The position numbers were made by a program, and so were the translations under genes. The notes below the pieces were generated by a model. That model did not search any database, was not told where the DNA came from, and worked only from the letters and a program-made list of their open reading frames with translations. A stretch of DNA of 38,028 nucleotides from Planctomycetota bacterium (GTDB taxonomy: Bacteria; Planctomycetota; JAJSAM01; JAJVHW01), in the NCBI GenBank assembly GCA_021414065.1, contig JAIOPE010000044.1:1-38028 (forward strand). Direction: 5' to 3'. Below are positions 33,001 through 38,028 of the stretch, one piece after another. Every line of letters begins with the position of its first letter. Position 1 is the first letter of the stretch.

Positions 33001-33965
33001 CGACGGGGGCGTTCGAGATCACTGCGCTCGCGACGGGGTCGTACATGCTGAACGCACAGTCGCAGGGCGGAAACCGCAAGCCGGCGCAGAAGGCGGGCGT
33101 CGCCGTCGGCACGACCGACGTGGAGCTCGTCATGGAGGACGCCGCGACGATCGAGGGCGTCGCGCTCCGCGCCGACGGGACGCCCGCGGCGGGTGTCTTC
33201 CTCAGCGCAGAGCCGGTGGCGGAGACGGCGGCGGACCCGAGCGGCAACGACTCCCCGGATTCGACCGGCGCGATGAAGTTCGGCGGCGGGCAGTCGGCGA
33301 TGACCGACGCGGCCGGGAAGTTCAAGATCGGCGGTCTCGGGACCGGCCGTCACCGGATCAAGCTCGGCGGCTGGGACGACGCGAGCAAGGCGCTCCGCAT
33401 CGAGGGCGAGGTGATCGTGGCCGCCGGCGCGACCGGCGTGCAGGTCCGACTCGTCGAGGGCCTCCGGATCGCGGGGACCGTGGTGGACGAGAACGGCGCG
33501 GGCATAGCCGGCGCGAACGTGATGGCGTACACCGACGGGGGGCACGCCCGGAGCGCCGTGAGCGGGAAGGACGGCCGGTTCGCGGTGTCCGGCCTCGTCG
33601 AGGGCGACTACCACGTGAACGCATCGGCCGACGAGCGCGTGCCGGCGAGCGTCGAGAAGGTCGCGGCGGGCACGTCCGACCTGCGGTTCACGCTGCCGAA
33701 GGGCGGGAAGGTGTCGGGGCGCGTCACCGACGCCGCCGGCAAGCCGTTCTCGGGGCAGATCCACCTCCGGGCGGTCACGGGCGGCGGCGACAATTGGGCG
33801 CAGTGCGACGCCGAGGGCCGATTCACGGCGACGGGACTCCGCGAGGGCGAGTGGGACGTCGAGGCGTTCCGCGCCGACCCGGAGCACCCGGACCAGTGGT
33901 CGGGCACGCCCCTGGGCCGCGTCCGCACGGGAACCACCGACGCCGACCTGCGTCTCCAGAAGTAG
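30075..33965 (+). CDS. Giant membrane-anchored protein, 13 carboxypeptidase-regulatory-like domains (copy A)
   Basis: A 1296-residue protein. The GTG at 30075 is preferred because ggagg lies seven bases upstream; the frame is open to 30018 without similarity. An N-terminal hydrophobic segment (ALVVLGGLVAVAVGVALWLAL, about 6-26) acts as anchor or uncleaved signal. After a linker come 13 beta domains, each with a G-R-V/I...P-x-x-G-A-x-V core followed by D-G-x-F and G-x-Y/W-x-V (for example YSLRGRVVDPERVPVSGAVV, IEGRVTQKETGAAVVGAIV, VSGRVTDAAGKPFSGQIHL). These CarboxypepD_reg/prealbumin-like domains usually mediate folding, adhesion or envelope attachment; no enzymatic motif is present. The domain order is matched domain by domain in the next gene, so the two arose by whole-gene duplication. 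Confidence 0.85.
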   Translation: MNSGRALVVLGGLVAVAVGVALWLALGTDDVPGGGESGGPNAPAVTGVGGATPDRTPRKRSKTSGTAVVTGVVKRRTHAGAAAGATPSRGAGQAVDGQEVRLLRDGKDVGTATTADGGTFRIDGLADGGPYEVQVAAKGCATVRLPGIGLSRGETRDVGTIWLDLAVRVPVVVRDFANRPIAGAQVQAFVAPEYGEDFDWSKAFSQMALEPVALAKTVTGADGKAEFPDLASGHWTFVASAAGRARGAAKSVELRGGETPDEVVIRLAKGYSLRGRVVDPERVPVSGAVVLAGAVTDAWDAGSAATRSRAVSDAEGKFTFDTLDAGTVSLSVGRSGAVPSWRSNVRVPGVEEIDLVLRPTGSIEGRVTQKETGAAVVGAIVRAAQWGWTTEVAEATTDEQGKYRIPTFPEGDVQELKAEKDGLVFTRPENEGPWGGSGARVHAGDTLTKDLVMQKGSVVTGRVMCGGVPAVGAKVKINSYRVNQGQLATATAVTGTDGRYRAEDVTPGSAFGQVRAEGSYQKGFPEQWWMMAQDDSLGREFRVEVPEGGEATLDLTLERGASVTGKVEGPDGPVGGARVFAPGAEATSAADGTFALDGVVPGDSVTIGATKAHLLTSKNSTFPVIAGRDNSGVVVTLVHTPVVRGKVVGPDGAPPAEARVSAAPKSENTNLFGVGGSDVFTGSERFPVNPDGTFEFPLAMLEGAFTVRAVDARLGTAESVAVTIESGRREYEVSIQFAQPDGLRGRVTSGGKPVAGAEIQIAPHQEANGMMMAFSVLGGGNGQVVYAVSGPTGAFEVRPLEAGSWDVTARAAGYVKSKAVAATVPSTTGDVIVEMQEEMEISGRVTFPDGTPVEGLSVHPVADNGMNGFSFPAGMNDEASTATTARDGSFRLRSLAPGAHKLRVEGGWMSTVNAQPITTDPIAAGTKTAKIVVQPGGRIAGRVIDSARKPVAGVWVSASSSDPAAMGEWRGAVTGATGAFEITALATGSYMLNAQSQGGNRKPAQKAGVAVGTTDVELVMEDAATIEGVALRADGTPAAGVFLSAEPVAETAADPSGNDSPDSTGAMKFGGGQSAMTDAAGKFKIGGLGTGRHRIKLGGWDDASKALRIEGEVIVAAGATGVQVRLVEGLRIAGTVVDENGAGIAGANVMAYTDGGHARSAVSGKDGRFAVSGLVEGDYHVNASADERVPASVEKVAAGTSDLRFTLPKGGKVSGRVTDAAGKPFSGQIHLRAVTGGGDNWAQCDAEGRFTATGLREGEWDVEAFRADPEHPDQWSGTPLGRVRTGTTDADLRLQK

Positions 33966-33999
33966 CGCCGGGCGTCCGAACCCACGGCACGCGGTCGCC

Positions 34000-34041
34000 G
34001 TTCTTCCAAGAACAGGGACGAACGCCCGCGCCCGTTCGTCC
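34000..34041. promoter_or_regulatory. Two hairpins between the giant paralogs
   Basis: gttcttccaagaac (34000-34013) is a palindrome with six-base arms. Right after it ggacgaacg (34016-34024) pairs perfectly with cgttcgtcc (34033-34041), a nine-base stem with an eight-base loop. They fill the gap between the two genes, 41 bp before the TTG start. Terminator of copy A, or leader structure of copy B, are both possible; there is no T run. Confidence 0.5.
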
Positions 34042-34081
34042 TATGATGTGCGTCGTTGCGCATCACCTGGGGAGGTGACCT

Positions 34082-37000
34082 TTGGGTTCCGGCAAGTTGC
34101 TCGCTGCGTTGGGCGCACTGGTCGTCGCGACGGTCAGCGTCGGCCTCTGGCTCTGCATGAGCGACGTCCAGCCGGCCGACGACCGCGCAGAGCCGGAGCC
34201 CGGCACGCCCGGCCCCGCCGCGGCGAAGCCCGACAGAGACGCCCCACCGAAGAAGGGCCCCCGCCGTCACGCGAAGATCGTCGGCTCGTGCGAGGTCTCC
34301 GGCATCGTGAAACGCCGGAAGGAGCAGGCACCCGCGACCGGGCAGCAGGTGACGCTCACACAAGCCGGCGTTGACCCTTGGACTACCGAGTGCGACGCCA
34401 CGGGCGCCTTCGTCCTCCCGCAGATCCCCGACGGCGGCCCCTACGAGATCGCCGTGGCATCGAAGGGCTGCGCCACGATCCGGCTCCCCGGCATCGTGCT
34501 CTCGAAGGGCGAGAAGCGCGACGTCGGCACGCTGTGGCTCGACCAGGCGGTCAGTGTGACGGTGAACGTGCGCACGTGGGCTGACGCACCGATTGCGGGC
34601 GCGGATGTCGAGGCGTTCACCGCGCCGGACACGCTGTCGGGCAACTTCGATTGGACGAAGGCCTGGGCGCAGATCGCGGCCGTGCCCGTGGCGGTGGCGA
34701 AGGCGACGACCGACGCCGAGGGGAAGGCGGCCTTCCCGGAACTCGCCTCGGGAACGTGGACCTTCGTTGCGCGGAAGTCGGGCTTCTCGCGCGACGGCCG
34801 CAGCAACGTGCGGCTGGCCGGCGGCGAGGAGCCGCCGCCCGTGAAGATCTACCTGAGCGCCGGCCACACGCTGACCGGCCGCGTGCTCGACGGCGAGAAG
34901 AAGGCCATCGCGAAGGCCGTCGTGCTCGGCGGACGCTCCGCGAACGCGTGGGACTTCGGCGCCGCCGCGCTCCGTTCGCGCGCCGTGACCGCGGACGACG
35001 GCCACTTCGAGCTGACCGACCTCGCGACGGGCGACGTCGCCCTGCTTGTCGGTCGCGCCGGCGGCGTGCCGTCGCAGGTCGCGATCGTCCGCGTGCCGAA
35101 CGTGAAGCAGTACGACGTGATCATCCGCGACGGCGGCACGCTGCAGGGCACGGTCACCGAGTCGTCCACCGGCAAGCCGGTGGACGGCGCGACGGTCCGC
35201 GCGAGCTCACAGTCGGGCCGGATGGCCGAAGCCACGACGAACGCCGAGGGCAAGTACGTCATCGCGGCCGTCCCCGACGGCACGCTGAACGGCGTGTCGG
35301 TCTCGAAGGAAGGCTGGCTCCAGGACACGCGCGAAGAGACCCAGACGGCGCGCCAGTTCTCGGTCCCCTCAGGCAGTTCGACCACGCGCGACCTGAAGAT
35401 GCGCCAGGGTGCGAAGGTCTCCGGCACGGTGTCCGGTCCGGCGGGTCCGATCGCGGGAGCGCGCGTTCAAGTCTGGGTGAACGCCTCCGACGGCACCGGC
35501 GTGAGCCAGTCGGGAACCGCCGCGACCGACGCTGCGGGCGCATTCTCGATCGTCCCGGTCGTCGCGGGCCGCGCGATGGTGCGCGCGACCCGCGATGGCT
35601 ACATCCAGCCCGGCGCCGGCGAGAACCCGTGGATGCTCGTCCAGCAGGGGAACGTGCCGGTGCAGATGCGCGTGGATGTGCCGGAGTCGGGCGAAGCCAG
35701 GATCGACGTGAAGCTCGAGCCCGGCGCTCGCATCGAGGGCCGCGTGGAGACGTCCGACGGGCCGCTCGCGGCCGTGAACGTGACGATGAGCGGATCCAAC
35801 GGCAAGACGAAGACGTCGAACGACGGCGCGTTCGCCATCGACGGAGCCACCCCGGGTACCAAAGTCGGATTCAGCGTGCAGAAGGACGGCTATCTCCCGT
35901 CGCGCAACGAGCCGGTGCAGGTTCTCCCGGACCAGCCGACGACCGGCGTCGTGCTGAAGATGGTGAAGCAGAAGAAGGTGAAAGGGAAGGTGACGTCCGC
36001 AGCCGGTCTGCCGCTCCGCGACGGGCAGGTGTTCGTCATCGCAAGGCAGCCGGGCAACCGGGGTCAAGGCTGGGGCGGCCAGGAGGAGTGGAACGGTGGC
36101 GGGCAGGGCTCGAGTCAGACGCCGTCGCCGATTCTCGAAGACGGCAGCTTCGAGGTGCCGATCCCCATGGCCGAAGGCTCGTTCGTCGTCAGTGCGTCGG
36201 CGCTCGACCACGCAACAGGCGAGTCGTCGGTCGTTACGCTCGTCGAGACGCAGTCCGAGTACCAGGCCACCGTGGTGCTGGAGTCGGGCTACTCGATCCG
36301 CGGGCGCGTCGCGGCCAAGGGCGTCGCCGTCGCCGGGGCCGAGATCACCTCGATGAGTGCGCGGGGCGGGAGCGGGGCCATCGTGGCGGTCACCGACGCC
36401 GAGGGGTCGTTCGTCCTGTCGAACCTGACGACCGGCAAGTACTGGGTGAGCGCAAGGGCGTACGGATACGTCCCGAAGACCGTCAGCGACATTGCGGTGC
36501 CGGGCACCAGCGACGTCACGGTGGAGATCGAACCCGGCCTCGAGATCTCCGGGAAGGTGCTTTTCAACGACGCGCGGCCGGCGGCGGGCGCCATCGTTTC
36601 GGCGGCGAAGGACGAGGGCGGCGCCAGGTCGTCGCGCAACCGCTTCGAGTCCGGGCGCTGGGGCGGCAACAACCAGGTCGTCGCCGGCCCCGACGGATCG
36701 TTCAAGATCCGCGACCTCGCGAGCGGCAACTACAAGCTGACCGTTTCGCCCCCTTGGGACGGTTCGCTCAACCTGAAGTCGAAGGTCACGGATCCCGTCT
36801 CCGCAGGCACGAGCGACTACAAGCTCGTCGTGGACGCGGGCGCCGTGATCACCGGGCGCGTGCTGGACCCCGACAGCAAGCCCGTCGCGCGAGCGTGGGT
36901 CGGCGCAAACCCGGCGAAGCCGGATCCGGCCAACCAGTGGCGCAACGCGCAGACCAAGGCCGACGGAACGTTCGAACTCGCCGGTCTCGGCGACGGCCCG

Positions 37001-37903
37001 TATCACCTGAACGCGACGCCCCCGCAGTCGGTGGAGATGGCGCGCCTGCTCCCCGCCTCGGCGCTGAACGTCGCCGTCGGGTCGAAGGGCGTGGAACTCA
37101 CACTCGGGGCCGGCCTGTCGATCGAGGGAGTGCTCGCGGACTCGAACGGCAAGGGACTCCCGGACGCAAACCTGACCATCCAGGGCAAGCCGAACGCCCA
37201 GGGCGAGCAACCGAACCTGAACTGGCAGAACGCGAACACGAGCACCGACGCCACGGGGCACTTCCGTTTCCAGGGTCTCGCGCCGGGCGTGTACGTGGTG
37301 ACGCTCCAGTCGTGGCAGGGCAGTCGCTACGACGGCCTCGTGCTGTCGGGCGCCGACGAGCTCTCGCCGGGCACGACCGACGCGCGCATCCTGGCGCTCC
37401 CGGGCGAGAAGCTCGGAGGCGTCGTGGTGGACGAGTCCGGCCAGGCCCTGGGCGGCGCGAACATCTGGGTGAACTCGCAATCGGGCGTCAGTCGCAGCGC
37501 TCGCGCGGACAAGGACGGCCGGTGGGAGGTCTCGGGGCTCCCGCGACAGCCGTTGTGGGTGAGCGTGAACGTGAGTGGGCGACCGCCCGTGCAACTCGAG
37601 AAGATCGAGGCGGGGAATCTCGGCATGCGCATCGTGATTCCGCGCGGGGGCACGCTCACGGGGCGCCTGCTGGACGCCGCCGGCGCCGCGGCGGCGAACC
37701 AACAGCTCATGGCCCGGAAGACCGACGGCGGCAACGGGAACGGGTGGGCCCAGACCGGCGCCGACGGACGATTCAGCATCGACAACCTGCCGGAGGGCAC
37801 GTACGAGCTCAGCCTGAACCGCGCGAAGGCCGACGGCAACTGGGAACAGGTCAAGGTCGGCAGCGGTCGCACCGGCGAGGCCATCGAGCTGCGGATCCCG
37901 TAG
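34082..37903 (+). CDS. Giant membrane-anchored protein, 13 carboxypeptidase-regulatory-like domains (copy B)
   Basis: A 1273-residue protein beginning at TTG 34082, supported by ggagg six bases upstream. The N-terminal hydrophobic segment is KLLAALGALVVATVSVGLWL. It matches copy A throughout: both have SGIVKRR / TGVVKRR after the linker, DGGPYE, KGCATIRLPGI, an FDW-K motif in domain 2, AWD and RSRAV in domain 3, GRAGGVPS / GRSGAVPS, and 13 domains in the same order. Divergence is moderate and domain lengths differ mainly in loops. A likely role is a long extracellular or periplasmic stalk. Copy A ends with RLQK and copy B with ELRIP, so the C-termini are free to differ. The gene is followed by a tandem repeat array. 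Confidence 0.85.
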   Translation: MGSGKLLAALGALVVATVSVGLWLCMSDVQPADDRAEPEPGTPGPAAAKPDRDAPPKKGPRRHAKIVGSCEVSGIVKRRKEQAPATGQQVTLTQAGVDPWTTECDATGAFVLPQIPDGGPYEIAVASKGCATIRLPGIVLSKGEKRDVGTLWLDQAVSVTVNVRTWADAPIAGADVEAFTAPDTLSGNFDWTKAWAQIAAVPVAVAKATTDAEGKAAFPELASGTWTFVARKSGFSRDGRSNVRLAGGEEPPPVKIYLSAGHTLTGRVLDGEKKAIAKAVVLGGRSANAWDFGAAALRSRAVTADDGHFELTDLATGDVALLVGRAGGVPSQVAIVRVPNVKQYDVIIRDGGTLQGTVTESSTGKPVDGATVRASSQSGRMAEATTNAEGKYVIAAVPDGTLNGVSVSKEGWLQDTREETQTARQFSVPSGSSTTRDLKMRQGAKVSGTVSGPAGPIAGARVQVWVNASDGTGVSQSGTAATDAAGAFSIVPVVAGRAMVRATRDGYIQPGAGENPWMLVQQGNVPVQMRVDVPESGEARIDVKLEPGARIEGRVETSDGPLAAVNVTMSGSNGKTKTSNDGAFAIDGATPGTKVGFSVQKDGYLPSRNEPVQVLPDQPTTGVVLKMVKQKKVKGKVTSAAGLPLRDGQVFVIARQPGNRGQGWGGQEEWNGGGQGSSQTPSPILEDGSFEVPIPMAEGSFVVSASALDHATGESSVVTLVETQSEYQATVVLESGYSIRGRVAAKGVAVAGAEITSMSARGGSGAIVAVTDAEGSFVLSNLTTGKYWVSARAYGYVPKTVSDIAVPGTSDVTVEIEPGLEISGKVLFNDARPAAGAIVSAAKDEGGARSSRNRFESGRWGGNNQVVAGPDGSFKIRDLASGNYKLTVSPPWDGSLNLKSKVTDPVSAGTSDYKLVVDAGAVITGRVLDPDSKPVARAWVGANPAKPDPANQWRNAQTKADGTFELAGLGDGPYHLNATPPQSVEMARLLPASALNVAVGSKGVELTLGAGLSIEGVLADSNGKGLPDANLTIQGKPNAQGEQPNLNWQNANTSTDATGHFRFQGLAPGVYVVTLQSWQGSRYDGLVLSGADELSPGTTDARILALPGEKLGGVVVDESGQALGGANIWVNSQSGVSRSARADKDGRWEVSGLPRQPLWVSVNVSGRPPVQLEKIEAGNLGMRIVIPRGGTLTGRLLDAAGAAAANQQLMARKTDGGNGNGWAQTGADGRFSIDNLPEGTYELSLNRAKADGNWEQVKVGSGRTGEAIELRIP

Positions 37904-37914
37904 GCGGTTGTTCC

Positions 37915-38019
37915 CCGGGGACGTGCTCGCCGGGGACGTTCGCCGGGGGCGTTCGCCGGGGGCGTTCGCCGGGGGCGTTCGCCGGGGGCGTTCGCCGGGG
38001 GCGTTCGCCGGGGGCGTTG
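37915..38019. repeat. 13-bp tandem repeat array
   Basis: The unit ccgggggcgttcg repeats head to tail from 37943 to 38007 (five exact copies), followed by a partial copy ending at 38019. It is preceded by a one-base variant (ccggggacgttcg, 37930-37942) and a 15-base variant (37915-37929). It starts 12 bases after the stop of copy B. The ggggac of the variants matches the cores of the repeats at 319 and 3321, suggesting the array grew from such an element. Confidence 0.9.
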
Positions 38020-38028
38020 TTCACTTTC
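38019..38028. repeat. gttcactttc motif at window end
   Basis: The last ten bases are identical to 586-595, where the motif sits before the ATPase start. Here it follows the tandem array directly and is cut by the window edge, so its right flank is unknown. Confidence 0.5.

Noticed and set aside
1..38028. CRISPR arrays, tRNA and rRNA genes
   Set aside because: No regularly spaced direct repeats with unique spacers, no cloverleaf with TTCRA and CCA-adjacent stem, and no rRNA-like conserved stretches were noticed by eye.

Overview
The window is very GC-rich bacterial chromosome with closely packed genes. The gene content points to a Planctomycetota-like organism, as an inference from gene content only. 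Supporting signs are a fused transaldolase/glucose-6-phosphate isomerase, a soluble Ser/Thr kinase, many lipoproteins with lipoboxes, very large secreted proteins built from carboxypeptidase-regulatory-like beta domains, a HEAT-repeat lipoprotein, a cyclic-2,3-diphosphoglycerate-synthetase-like GTPase and several GTG/TTG starts. No rRNA, tRNA or CRISPR array was seen.

Layout. 1-598: tail of an ISL3-like transposase, a possible decayed IS110-like start, and the first copy of a diverged ~120-bp repeat. 599-3306: an AAA ATPase (DUF4143 type) and a VapBC45-like toxin-antitoxin pair, closed by a second copy of the repeat at 3314-3452. 3453-5077 (-): a metal-binding YHS-like lipoprotein followed by a typical 2-Cys peroxiredoxin fused to a Ser/Thr protein kinase. 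5366-9323 (-): 6-phosphogluconate dehydrogenase and transaldolase/glucose-6-phosphate isomerase, separated by an inverted REP-like pair. 9396-10688 (+): membrane-anchored alpha/beta hydrolase. 10675-14883 (-): an overlapping operon of a 1000-residue TPR lipoprotein with a degenerate CHAT domain, a two-TM protein and a Nudix hydrolase. 15008-18984 (+): class I fructose-1,6-bisphosphatase and a HEAT-repeat lipoprotein.

19005-21410 (-): four gene cassettes (SUKH protein, HicAB toxin-antitoxin, VOC/glyoxalase protein, small unknown protein), each followed by an attC-like site of varying quality. No integrase lies in the window, so this looks like an integron-derived cassette cluster lacking its integrase (CALIN-like).

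21690-30002: two cell-envelope proteins (-), a parvulin-like lipoprotein (+), a secreted beta-rich protein (+), the cDPGS-like GTPase (+), a convergent DDAH/arginine-deiminase-like hydrolase (-), and a small-protein/nucleotidyltransferase pair (+). 30075-37903 (+): two adjacent giant paralogs with a membrane anchor and 13 colinear carboxypeptidase-regulatory-like domains each, i.e. a whole-gene tandem duplication. The window ends in a 13-bp tandem repeat array followed by the same 10-mer (gttcactttc) that sits just before the ATPase gene.

Functionally, fbp, tal-pgi and gnd make a small sugar-phosphate cluster. The YHS lipoprotein and peroxiredoxin-kinase suggest metal or oxidative-stress handling. 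The toxin-antitoxin genes and cassettes are the accessory part.
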